A stretch of DNA of 64,000 nt from Chitinophaga terrae (ex Kim and Jung 2007). GTDB taxonomy: Bacteria > Bacteroidota > Bacteroidia > Chitinophagales > Chitinophagaceae. The notes under the pieces were generated by a model, which did no database searches, was not told the origin of the DNA, and saw only the letters and a program-made list of their open reading frames with translations. The stretch covers positions 1 through 64,000 of the forward strand of contig NZ_FNRL01000022.1 in NCBI RefSeq assembly GCF_900107795.1. The letters are read 5' to 3'. Shown here one piece after another: positions 52,022 through 59,608 of the stretch (positions are counted from its first letter, which is position 1; every line of letters starts with the position of its first letter). The translations under genes were made by a program, and so were the position numbers.

Positions 52022-53155
52022 ATGAATGACTTTACATTATCTGCGGCTGATGCTGTGGAAATGAATAACCTGTTATCCGACTGTGAACGTTTTACGACCA
52101 GCTTCCTGGGATACCCGGTGGCAAAAGATTTTGATTATTCTCCCCTCTTTCCTTTCCTGCAATATCCATTGAACAACCTGGGAGATCCCTATATTTCTTC
52201 TACCTACGCTGTAGGAAGCCGGGAAATGGAGAAATATGTGATCAGCTTCTTCGCAGATCTTTTCAGGGCAGAACCGGATAACTACTGGGGCTATGTTACC
52301 AACGGCGGTTCGGAAGGAAACCTGTACGGGTTGTACCTCGCAAGGGAGATCTATCCGAAAGGCATGGTCTATTATTCTGAGTCCACCCATTATAGCGTTC
52401 AAAAGAACATACATCTTTTAAACCTGCCCGGTATCATTATTAAATGCCAGGAAAACGGGGAAATGGATTATGACGACCTGGAAGAAGCAATCAGGCCAAA
52501 CCGGCACTTGCCGGTGATCATCCTGGCCAACATTGGCACCACTATGACAGAGGCCAGGGACAATGTTTCAGAGATCAAAGCGATACTCAGGAAACTGGCT
52601 ATACGGCATCATTATATCCATGCGGATGGTGCGTTATCCGGCAGTTATGCAGCCTTCCTGGACCCTCGCCCGGCTTTTGATTTTGCCGACGGAGTGGACA
52701 GCATTGCCATCAGCGGGCATAAATTTATCGGCAGTCCTATACCCTGTGGCGTGGTATTGGCCAAGAAGACGCATCGCGACAGGATAGCCAGGTCTGTGGC
52801 TTACATAGGAACGCTAGATACTACCATTACCGGTTCCAGGAATGGGCATAGTCCTTTGTTCCTTTGGTATGCGCTGAAAAGTATGGGAATAACCGGTTTG
52901 AAGATGAGGGCGGAAAACAGCCTGGCAACCGCAGCTTATGCGGTGGAACGCCTGAACGAAACCGGGATTGCCGCCTGGCGGAATCCCAATGCGATCACGG
53001 TGGTATTTCCCGCGCCTTCCGCTGTGTGTTGCAGGCAGTTCCAGCTGGCGGCAGAAAATGGCATCTCGCATATTATCTGCATGCCGGGGATAGGAAAAAG
53101 CCAAATAGACCGGTTTGTGGCTGCACTGCAACAGGAAGCGGCAGTTCCTGCATAA
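52022..53155 (+). CDS. hdc: Histidine decarboxylase, PLP-dependent
   Basis: 377 residues. By recall it is close to the PLP-type histidine decarboxylases of Morganella and Klebsiella: GYPVAKDFDYSPL, FFADLFRAEPDNYWGYVTNGGSEGN, YYSESTHYSVQK, GEMDYDDLEEAI, ILANIGTTMTEA, HADGALSG, the PLP lysine K234 in ISGHKFIGSPIPCG, TITGSRNGHSPL and WRNPNAITVVFP. It makes histamine from histidine in the cytoplasm. No histidine/histamine antiporter is adjacent. Related amino-acid decarboxylase activity cannot be excluded by eye. Confidence 0.88.
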   Translation: MNDFTLSAADAVEMNNLLSDCERFTTSFLGYPVAKDFDYSPLFPFLQYPLNNLGDPYISSTYAVGSREMEKYVISFFADLFRAEPDNYWGYVTNGGSEGNLYGLYLAREIYPKGMVYYSESTHYSVQKNIHLLNLPGIIIKCQENGEMDYDDLEEAIRPNRHLPVIILANIGTTMTEARDNVSEIKAILRKLAIRHHYIHADGALSGSYAAFLDPRPAFDFADGVDSIAISGHKFIGSPIPCGVVLAKKTHRDRIARSVAYIGTLDTTITGSRNGHSPLFLWYALKSMGITGLKMRAENSLATAAYAVERLNETGIAAWRNPNAITVVFPAPSAVCCRQFQLAAENGISHIICMPGIGKSQIDRFVAALQQEAAVPA

Positions 53156-53161
53156 ACATCT

Positions 53162-54046
53162 TTAATTACCGATACCTTCTGCAATGGCTAATATCTCCGT
53201 GTTCAATGCACGGCGTATCAGCCGTTCTGTTTCTTTGTCGGCCAGCGGCATCAATAACTGCACTTTAAACTGTACAAAATCTTTTTTTATTTCTATGGTT
53301 TTAAGGGAGAAGCTATTGGGATCGTAGCTTTTAGCGTAGGCAGCGATGGCGTTCCTGAGCCGCTCTTCCACGCCGGTAATGGTAATGGGATGTTTATGAT
53401 CAAGTTCAAATTCCAGGCTTAGTTTCCTGATATTCTGCTTGGATTGGTTGACTACCACAGCTGCAAAGATCACGGAATTAGGAATGATGACGATCTCGTC
53501 GTCTTCGTTCTGTATCACAACGTTGATGAGGGTTATATCCATGATCTTGCCTTTGTTGTCTCCCACCCTGATATGATCGCCCAGCGAAAGCTGGTCGGAG
53601 AACATGATGATGAGGCCATTGATCATATTAGTGATATAATCTTTGGTGAGCAGGGCCAGGGCTGCGGCAACGATGGTGATGCTGGTAACGAACTTCAGCG
53701 GATCAACGCCGAAGAAAAAGGTAATGGCCAGCAGGAAGAAGATGGTATTAAAAACGGCGGTGATGCGCGTCAGTCCCAATACAAAATTGTCTTTTTCTAT
53801 AGGTTTTATTTTGTGCCTCCTGGTATACCAGGAAAGGATCACCAGCCAGGCCAGGGAGATGATGAGGTTGGCGCCAAGGAAAAAAGAGAGGGCATTTGTC
53901 AGTTTAAACAGCCATACGAGTTTATCGTAAACGGCAGGATGTTCGAGGTTAAAGTAAACAATCGCCAGGTACAGTACCAATTTAATCAGGAATATGATCC
54001 GTTCTTTTCTATGCGTATGTTTATAGGTTTTATCGGTTACCATCAT
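53162..54046 (-). CDS. MscS family mechanosensitive channel
   Basis: 294 residues with four membrane helices (about 19-36, 45-70, 88-108, 112-135). The pore-lining helix and beta domain carry ALALLTKDYITNMINGLIIMFSDQLSLGDHIRVGDNKGKI (in parts) and IIPNSVIFAAVVVNQS. It releases solutes on hypo-osmotic shock. A TACCTTCG -7-like element lies at 54073-54080. It is convergent with hdc, with 6 bp between stops. Confidence 0.9.
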   Translation of the reverse strand: MMVTDKTYKHTHRKERIIFLIKLVLYLAIVYFNLEHPAVYDKLVWLFKLTNALSFFLGANLIISLAWLVILSWYTRRHKIKPIEKDNFVLGLTRITAVFNTIFFLLAITFFFGVDPLKFVTSITIVAAALALLTKDYITNMINGLIIMFSDQLSLGDHIRVGDNKGKIMDITLINVVIQNEDDEIVIIPNSVIFAAVVVNQSKQNIRKLSLEFELDHKHPITITGVEERLRNAIAAYAKSYDPNSFSLKTIEIKKDFVQFKVQLLMPLADKETERLIRRALNTEILAIAEGIGN

Positions 54047-54106
54047 AACAAGTAATCACAGTCTCTTTGCTGCGAAGGTACAAACTTGGATGAGGTTTGG
54101 AAAACC

Positions 54107-54361
54107 TTATTTCATTTTATCGAGGATATCCTCCCAGATGATACGGGCAATTTGCTCCGCTTCAACGATGCGGATATTGCCTTCCAGCGAATCAGTATGA
54201 TCGGCTGTAAAAGAGGAAGAATGTGGTTGGTATTCTTCCAGCACATATTCCCTCACGTCCGGTACCACCTGAAAAGCTGTTTCAAGTGCTGTCTTATCTA
54301 TCGTAATGATCAAACCATAGGGCTTCCCATCAATGATCACAGTTATGCTGTGCGTTTCCAT
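54107..54361 (-). CDS. Small protein of unknown function
   Basis: 84 residues. A beta hairpin start (ITVIIDGKPYGLIITID), then helices. Acidic overall and soluble. No family recognised. It lies between the MscS and H1-like genes on the same strand. Confidence 0.55.
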   Translation of the reverse strand: METHSITVIIDGKPYGLIITIDKTALETAFQVVPDVREYVLEEYQPHSSSFTADHTDSLEGNIRIVEAEQIARIIWEDILDKMK

Positions 54362-54455
54362 AAAAAATCGATTTGAATTACGGATTACGATAAAAGTTAA
54401 TTACAAATTTATTTTCAACTGTCTACCGTAACCCGTAAATTCTGCCAATTCAATG

Positions 54456-54935
54456 TCAGGCCGTTGCAGCAGATTTTCTGCGGGCCGTTGTTTTTTTCCT
54501 GGATGCAGACTTTTTAGTTGCAGCCTTCCTGGTAGCGGTTTTACGGGTACCAGCTTTAGCTGTGGATTTCCGGCCACCTGATTTGGCTGTGGATTTCCTT
54601 GCTGATGTTTTTCCTGAAGTCGTTTTTTTGGAAGCGGCTTTCTTTGCTGTTGATTTCTTTGCTGTAGCTTTCTTGGCAGTGGATTTCTTTGAAGCGGCAG
54701 CTTTTTTAGGCGCTGCTTTTTTTGCGGAGCTGCGTTTGGAAGAACTTCTTCCGGAGGAGGATTTACGATCTGGAACTTTGTCGCCTTCTTCACGGGCCTC
54801 AGATAAACCAATAGCAACTGCTTGTTTTGGATTGGTTACCTTTTTCCCGCTCCTGCCGCTTTTCAACTTGCCTTCTTTCATTTCTCGCATCACTTTTTCT
54901 ACTTTCTTCTGTGAGGCGTTTGAATACTTTGCCAT
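54456..54935 (-). CDS. Histone H1-like protein with DUF6496-type N-terminus
   Basis: 159 residues from ATG 54935. Residues 1-50 form a small helical domain (SNASQKKVEKVMREMKEGKLKSG, then NPKQAVAIGLSEARE) seen in DUF6496-like proteins. Residues 60-159 are an Ala/Lys/Ser/Thr tail with repeated KKSTAKKA units like the C-terminal domain of histone H1 and the bacterial Hc/AlgP proteins, expected to bind DNA nonspecifically. The tail is encoded by imprecise short tandem repeats, so length may vary between strains. Divergent from the KGG stress protein gene. Confidence 0.85.
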   Translation of the reverse strand: MAKYSNASQKKVEKVMREMKEGKLKSGRSGKKVTNPKQAVAIGLSEAREEGDKVPDRKSSSGRSSSKRSSAKKAAPKKAAASKKSTAKKATAKKSTAKKAASKKTTSGKTSARKSTAKSGGRKSTAKAGTRKTATRKAATKKSASRKKTTARRKSAATA

Positions 54936-55195
54936 GACAAAAAATTTAGATGGGTTAAAAAAAGAATAACACTTGTGAGAAAACAAATTGCAAGCCATTG
55001 AGAATCCATTTATTCCAATGTTAGAAATCGGGGTGCTATGTGTGTATTTTTCTATGGATTGTGGAATGAATTGCCCCTATAGTTAGGAATCAATACATCT
55101 ATACTGTTGTATACTGGCAAAAACAGCGGTGGCATGTTCCTTGATCGCAGTATACAGAGTTTACTTAACCTACTATCACTATTAAAACTACAATT

Positions 55196-55525
55196 ATGGA
55201 AGACATGAGATTTAATCAGGCATCTACTGTTGCCACGCATGACAAAAGCAATGAGCCGAAAAAGCACAGTAAACGTGGATTTGCCTCAATGGATCCTGAG
55301 CAACAACGTGCGATTTCGAGGGAAGGAGGACGTGCAGCCCATCAACAAGGTGTGGCCCATAAATTCACATCTGAAGAAGCTCGTGCCGCTGGTAGAAAAG
55401 GTGGTATAGCAGTTAGCCGCAATCGTGAACATATGGCTGCAATTGGAAGAAAAGGCGGCACAAACCGTGGCAAAAAGAAAAATGCTATGGCCAACGCTAG
55501 TAACGAAGGTAATGGTCAACTATAA
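55196..55525 (+). CDS. KGG-repeat stress-induced protein (YciG-like)
   Basis: 109 residues. Three KGG/EGG motifs with the family spacing: RGFASMDPEQQRAISREGGRAAHQ, AHKFTSEEARAAGRKGGIAVS (in parts) and MAAIGRKGGTNRGKKK. These hydrophilic proteins are induced by stress in many bacteria. A second ATG at 55205 could be the start. An inverted repeat GTATACTG/CAGTATAC (55109-55155) lies upstream. Confidence 0.88.
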   Translation: MEDMRFNQASTVATHDKSNEPKKHSKRGFASMDPEQQRAISREGGRAAHQQGVAHKFTSEEARAAGRKGGIAVSRNREHMAAIGRKGGTNRGKKKNAMANASNEGNGQL

Positions 55526-55529
55526 CTTA

Positions 55530-55625
55530 TTATTTCCGGACGTTGGAACAGCGTCATAAATGCCAGGTAGTATAAAGACTCTTAAATTACCAGGAAATTA
55601 ACGCTGTTCCAACCACCCGGAAATA
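55530..55625. repeat. 96-bp element with 25-bp imperfect terminal inverted repeats
   Basis: Left end TTATTTCCGG then TTGGAACAGCGT; right end ACGCTGTTCCAA then CCGGAAATAA. The pairs are separated by 3 unpaired nt in each arm, and the interior is AT-rich. It begins 5 bp after the KGG gene stop. Either a terminator-like stem or a MITE-like mobile repeat. Confidence 0.7.
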
Positions 55626-55723
55626 AACTTTTACACCCCATCCATTGCTTTGCAACCCCATTTTCCTGCTAACCCATTTCTGTTTTCTTTCTTTTTTCTC
55701 CTGTTTTAAAACCTGTCTGATAC

Positions 55724-55731
55724 TATATTTG
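55724..55731 (+). promoter_or_regulatory. -7 element for the gene at 55754
   Basis: TATATTTG, full TAnnTTTG match, with TTTT 16 nt upstream and the ATG 23 nt downstream. Confidence 0.55.
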
Positions 55732-55753
55732 CATGTGAATCAAGTATCGTCAA

Positions 55754-56167
55754 ATGATTTTGGAATCTGATATCAGGATAGGTAATTATGTGTCGTATTT
55801 CGACTACAATATGGAGGAAACAGCGTTTACGGTGGAAGGCATCCTCGACGGGTATGTTTACAACTCCGGTTTGCCCTTAAGTAAATTGTCGCTGGAGAAA
55901 ACTAACCCGGTGATACTTGACCTGTTCCTGCTCAGGAAATTTGGATTTATTAAGGGAGAAAAGGAATATGGTGAAGACGAAAACGTCTACTCCCTCAAAT
56001 ACAACCGTTTACACAGCGTTCATATCAGGTATGAAAATGAAGTTTTTCAGCCTATGGCAGATGCACCCGGGGGATTGGTTCCTTTCGGCAGGCCTATCGT
56101 GCATGTACACCAGCTTCAAAATCTTTTTCACGCTATCACCAGGGATGAACTGACCTTATACGAATAA
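55754..56167 (+). CDS. Bacteroidota hypothetical protein
   Basis: 137 residues, soluble. It begins with SDIRIGNYVSYFD and ends with IVHVHQLQNLFHAITRDELTLYE. The combination of an RIGN start and an HQLQNL-F-ALT-EL end is, from memory, a recurring Bacteroidota hypothetical-protein pattern, of unknown function. It has its own promoter element and is convergent with the soxC-like gene, 6 bp apart. Confidence 0.75.
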   Translation: MILESDIRIGNYVSYFDYNMEETAFTVEGILDGYVYNSGLPLSKLSLEKTNPVILDLFLLRKFGFIKGEKEYGEDENVYSLKYNRLHSVHIRYENEVFQPMADAPGGLVPFGRPIVHVHQLQNLFHAITRDELTLYE

Positions 56168-56173
56168 TACCCT

Positions 56174-57406
56174 TTATTTTCTTTTTTCAGGTTTGAACAA
56201 CACTTTGCCGTCACGCTCAATCAGCCAGGCTGTTACCGGGTTCAGATGATAGCCCCCCATATCGCTGCCTCTCGCATCGATCAACTGTTTCATAAAAGGC
56301 TGCCTGTAACCTGTATCATCCACAGCGCGACTCATTATTTCGGCGGGGTTCCCGTCCCAGCGCCACAGATACCTGAAAAAGGTATGGGCCTTGTCCAGCA
56401 CCGGTTCTTGTAAAACAGCGTTGTTCCAATGTTTGCCCCCATCTGTGGAAATTTCAACTCTGTCTATCTTGCCTCTTCCGCTCCAGGCAATGCCTCTTAT
56501 TTCAATCCAACCTTTTTCCACCTCCTGGGGGTAACTGGGATAGGTGATAATCGACCTGGCGTCCATATCAAAACTAAATTGCCTGATCTTATGATCCTTA
56601 ATCGTTTCCGTGTACTTGGAGGTTTCTTCCCTGGTCATAAATGGCTGGTCTGATACTTCTATTCTCCTGATCCATTTTATATTCATATTGCCTTCCCAAC
56701 CCGGCAGGAACAAGCGCGCAGGATATCCCTGTTCCGGCCTTATGGCCTCTCCGTTCTGTGCATAGGCGATCATGGCATCCTTCCAGCCTTTTTCCATAGG
56801 AATGCTTCTTGTCATCACCGCTGCATCGCTGCCTTCAGCCAGGAACCAGGTAGCTTTGGGACTGGCCCCTACTTCCCTGAAAAGGGTAGATAACATCACT
56901 CCTGTCCATTCACTCTGACTGGTAAGTCCGCAGATCTCCTGGGGCGTCATTGTCTCTTTGCCTGTTCTGAAATTGCCGGAGCATTCTATAAAGGCGATAC
57001 GGGAAAGAGCGGGAAATCTTTTAAGATCTTTCAGGGTGAAAACTGTTGGTCGTTCTACCATCCCGTGGATCAGCAGTTCATATTTCTGTGGATCTATTAG
57101 CGGAACGCCTGCGTGGCTCCTCTCAAAATGCAGATCCGATGGCGTGATGATCCCGTAAAGGTCCTGCAGCGGGGTTCTGCCGGAGATCTCCGAAGCTTTT
57201 TTAATTGGTTGTTCGAACGGTGACCGGGTACCCAGCTTTCCCGGCACGGCGCCCTGCACTTTTGTAGGATCAGGAATTACGCCTGTCTTTACCGGGTCCG
57301 GCACTTTCACTCCGCCCATCAAAGCGGTAGTGGCAGATAATGCCGCCGCTTTCAGCATTGCCCGGCGGGGGATCTTCTTATCGTTCTTTTCTTCCATGCT
57401 GTTCAT
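56174..57406 (-). CDS. SoxC-like sulfite/sulfur dehydrogenase, molybdopterin subunit
   Basis: 410 residues with a Tat signal (KKIPRRAMLKAAALSATTALMGG, in parts). Sulfite-oxidase-fold molybdoenzyme: the molybdenum-ligand Cys142 in FIECSGNFRTG, then SEWTGVMLSTLF, the long match RSIPMEK, QNGEAIRPEQGYPARLF, PGWEGNMNIKWIRRIEV, MTREETSKYTETI and GIAWSGRGKIDRVEISTDGG, typical of SoxC. It would oxidise sulfite or a sulfane sulfur in the periplasm, passing electrons to the cytochrome c encoded upstream. Start overlaps the cytochrome gene stop by 4 bp. No soxAXBYZ in the window. Confidence 0.9.
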   Translation of the reverse strand: MNSMEEKNDKKIPRRAMLKAAALSATTALMGGVKVPDPVKTGVIPDPTKVQGAVPGKLGTRSPFEQPIKKASEISGRTPLQDLYGIITPSDLHFERSHAGVPLIDPQKYELLIHGMVERPTVFTLKDLKRFPALSRIAFIECSGNFRTGKETMTPQEICGLTSQSEWTGVMLSTLFREVGASPKATWFLAEGSDAAVMTRSIPMEKGWKDAMIAYAQNGEAIRPEQGYPARLFLPGWEGNMNIKWIRRIEVSDQPFMTREETSKYTETIKDHKIRQFSFDMDARSIITYPSYPQEVEKGWIEIRGIAWSGRGKIDRVEISTDGGKHWNNAVLQEPVLDKAHTFFRYLWRWDGNPAEIMSRAVDDTGYRQPFMKQLIDARGSDMGGYHLNPVTAWLIERDGKVLFKPEKRK

Positions 57407-57939
57407 TTTACTTCGTTGCCTCCTTTCCTGTCGTCGTTTACATAATACTGCTTTGCCGGCATTACAATGCGGGGCAGCGACCGGGCATCGATCACCGTTG
57501 TACTGTCGATGATCTTATTGCTGCAAAGCAGGAAAGCGGTAAGATGGTAAACTTCTTCATTGGTCAGGGAGCCTGGCGCATTAAAGGGCATAGCCCGGCG
57601 TATATAGTCGAAGATGGTGGTTGCATAAGGCCAGTAGTTGCCAATGGTTTTTGCCTTCACAGTATCGCCAAAAGCGGCCACCAGCCGGTTAGGCGTAGGC
57701 TCCGCTCCCGTAGGCCCGTGACATGATGCACATTTAGCCTGGAAGATCGACCTGCCGGCAGCGAAATTTCCGCTGCCGGCAGGTAATCCCGCTCCGTCGG
57801 GCCTGATGGAGATGTTCTGCGAATCAATTTCAGCCTGCGAGGCTGGCCTGCCAAATCCAAACCTGGCGGGAGTATCAGGGGTGTGACAAGCATACAGCAA
57901 CAATCCCCAAACGAGGGCCCGGGACGATATTCCTTTCAT
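57403..57939 (-). CDS. SoxD-like cytochrome c lipoprotein
   Basis: 178 residues. Lipobox LLYAC (Cys18) in place of the usual Sec peptide. Resembles the single-heme part of SoxD: FGFGRPASQAEIDSQNISIRPDGAGLP (in parts), heme site C70-x-x-C73-H74 (CASCHG), NYWPYATTIFDYIRRAMPFNAPGSL with the distal Met, and SLPRIVMPAKQYYVNDDR. Canonical SoxD is about twice as long and diheme. It is the electron acceptor for the SoxC-like enzyme. It starts 8 nt after the doxX-like gene stop. Confidence 0.88.
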   Translation of the reverse strand: MKGISSRALVWGLLLYACHTPDTPARFGFGRPASQAEIDSQNISIRPDGAGLPAGSGNFAAGRSIFQAKCASCHGPTGAEPTPNRLVAAFGDTVKAKTIGNYWPYATTIFDYIRRAMPFNAPGSLTNEEVYHLTAFLLCSNKIIDSTTVIDARSLPRIVMPAKQYYVNDDRKGGNEVK

Positions 57940-57947
57940 AGCTGTTC

Positions 57948-59597
57948 TTAGTATTTTCCTGCCTGCAGCTGGCTTGGCGACAGGGCGTAAGGTTTTTCTA
58001 CCCTGTCCAGCACCACGTATAAGCTGTTCTTATTTTCATCTTCACCGGTGAGTATTACATGCGAGCCATCAGTGGTTTCATATTTCACTATGAAACGTTT
58101 CCTTATCTCGCCTACCGGCGCTTTTGCATATTCCCTGGTTCTCCTGGCCGAATAGGCTAAAGGATCTATCTTATAAACCTCATCGCCTATATTCTTCCTG
58201 GCAGCTGCAGGAATCCAATCCTGCTTTTGTATAGCCGTTTCGCGGGCCGCCGCTTTTTCGGCCGCCTCGTCTGCAGAGGCGCCGCCATCACCGCCTACAC
58301 CGGCCGTCCGGTTCCTCCTGTCGGGCACCGGTTTAAATTTATCTTCCAGGTATAAAACCTTATTCACTTCATCAGCATAATAATGGAAAGCCCGCTGGCC
58401 GCCTGCCAGGCCGGTAAGTTCAAACGTCCTGTTCACGTCCCGCTGCGGGTCGCCGCCCCCATTGGAAAGATCCAGCGGATGAGGTTTGTTAACCCTGAAT
58501 GTAAGTGTAGACCAATTCTCAAACGTCACCTCCTGCCACCGCACAGAATCTAACGGCGAGTAAGGGATAGTAACCCCGTTCAACCGGAAGGTAGTAACTG
58601 CATAGTTGCCTCTGAGTGTCTTGACTCCCGCTACTGACGGTTGTTTATACGGATCATACAGGAAGTTGATCAATTGAAGATAGAACAAGACTCCCAGGAA
58701 CAGGAAGAGGGTCAGCGATTTAAGCCCTACTCTTGCATACTTCAGCCAACTGCCGGATAGATCAGGATAGTAGTTAACAGGCGTTACATCCTGTTCACCC
58801 ACCAATAATTTCCAAACCTTGGGGATATCGTTCACCAGCAGCAAAGCGGCCAGCAACACAAAATAACTGCTGTAAACGTGTACGCCACCGTCATAGGCGA
58901 AGTTCACATAAACAATATCTCCCAGTGCGCCCAGCAACAGGATCGCCCCGAGGGTCGTTGTTTTACGGAAGAATAACAAGGTGCCTGCCGCTACTTCCAC
59001 CACTCCTGCAAATACCTGGTACCAGGGCACTATTCCGATAGATAACCAGTATATCTTTTGCGCGGTCAGATCGCCAAAGTTGGTATTCAGGATGCCAAGC
59101 GAAGGATAAGGCATCTGGACAGGCAGCAACTTGGTGAATCCGAAACCGATGATACCGATCCCCGCACGGTAACGCACCACTACCCGCAGCCAATACCAGG
59201 CATTGTAGTATTCGGTCCTGGGCTTGCGGCGTAAATAAACTATCGCTGTCCAGACCAGGCCGCCCGCTGTCGCCACCAGCAAAGTGGTGATCCAGTTGGC
59301 ATACCCCAGCAGGGTACTGCCAAATATAGAGTTGCCAAGGAAGTTGATACCCGAGCCGAAGCGGGCGATATCATATAAGTCGCGGTAATTCAGCTTCAGC
59401 CAGTTAAGTTCTATCAATTGCTGATACCATGCCCCGGTATTGGGAATGGATATCGCGATAAAGAAGATAAAGGCTATACGAAACAGGATCAACTGGTAGG
59501 GCTTCCATGCGGGAAGCGGGTTAAGCCCGGATGGTTGACCGGAAACATGATTGACGGATGTTTCCCTTAACAGTGGTTCATCAATAACATGTGCCAT
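57948..59597 (-). CDS. DoxX-like membrane protein with periplasmic C-terminal domain (paralogue 2)
   Basis: 549 residues. An N-terminal membrane half (about 30-320) with eight or more helices resembles DoxX: LRVVVRYRAGIGIIGFGFTKLLPVQMPYPS (in parts), GIVPWYQVFAGVVEVAAGTLLFFRKTTTLGA, YVNFAYDGGVHVYSSYF. The C-terminal half (about 330-549) is a soluble domain with an Ala/Gly-rich insert. Paralogue of the next gene upstream. DoxX/DoxD proteins are linked to thiosulfate:quinone oxidoreductase and other quinone-reducing membrane complexes. In this operon it may pass electrons or quinols for the SoxCD-like pair; inferred. Confidence 0.75.
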   Translation of the reverse strand: MAHVIDEPLLRETSVNHVSGQPSGLNPLPAWKPYQLILFRIAFIFFIAISIPNTGAWYQQLIELNWLKLNYRDLYDIARFGSGINFLGNSIFGSTLLGYANWITTLLVATAGGLVWTAIVYLRRKPRTEYYNAWYWLRVVVRYRAGIGIIGFGFTKLLPVQMPYPSLGILNTNFGDLTAQKIYWLSIGIVPWYQVFAGVVEVAAGTLLFFRKTTTLGAILLLGALGDIVYVNFAYDGGVHVYSSYFVLLAALLLVNDIPKVWKLLVGEQDVTPVNYYPDLSGSWLKYARVGLKSLTLFLFLGVLFYLQLINFLYDPYKQPSVAGVKTLRGNYAVTTFRLNGVTIPYSPLDSVRWQEVTFENWSTLTFRVNKPHPLDLSNGGGDPQRDVNRTFELTGLAGGQRAFHYYADEVNKVLYLEDKFKPVPDRRNRTAGVGGDGGASADEAAEKAAARETAIQKQDWIPAAARKNIGDEVYKIDPLAYSARRTREYAKAPVGEIRKRFIVKYETTDGSHVILTGEDENKNSLYVVLDRVEKPYALSPSQLQAGKY

Positions 59598-59608
59598 CTT
59601 AAATATTT

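Noticed and set aside
54480..54730. Short repeated units resembling a repeat array
   Set aside because: They encode the Lys/Ala tail of the H1-like protein in frame; no spacers or cas genes, so not CRISPR.
54401..54817. 138-codon minus-strand ORF rich in Lys, Pro and Gln
   Set aside because: Alternate frame of the H1-like gene; the repeat composition keeps other frames open.
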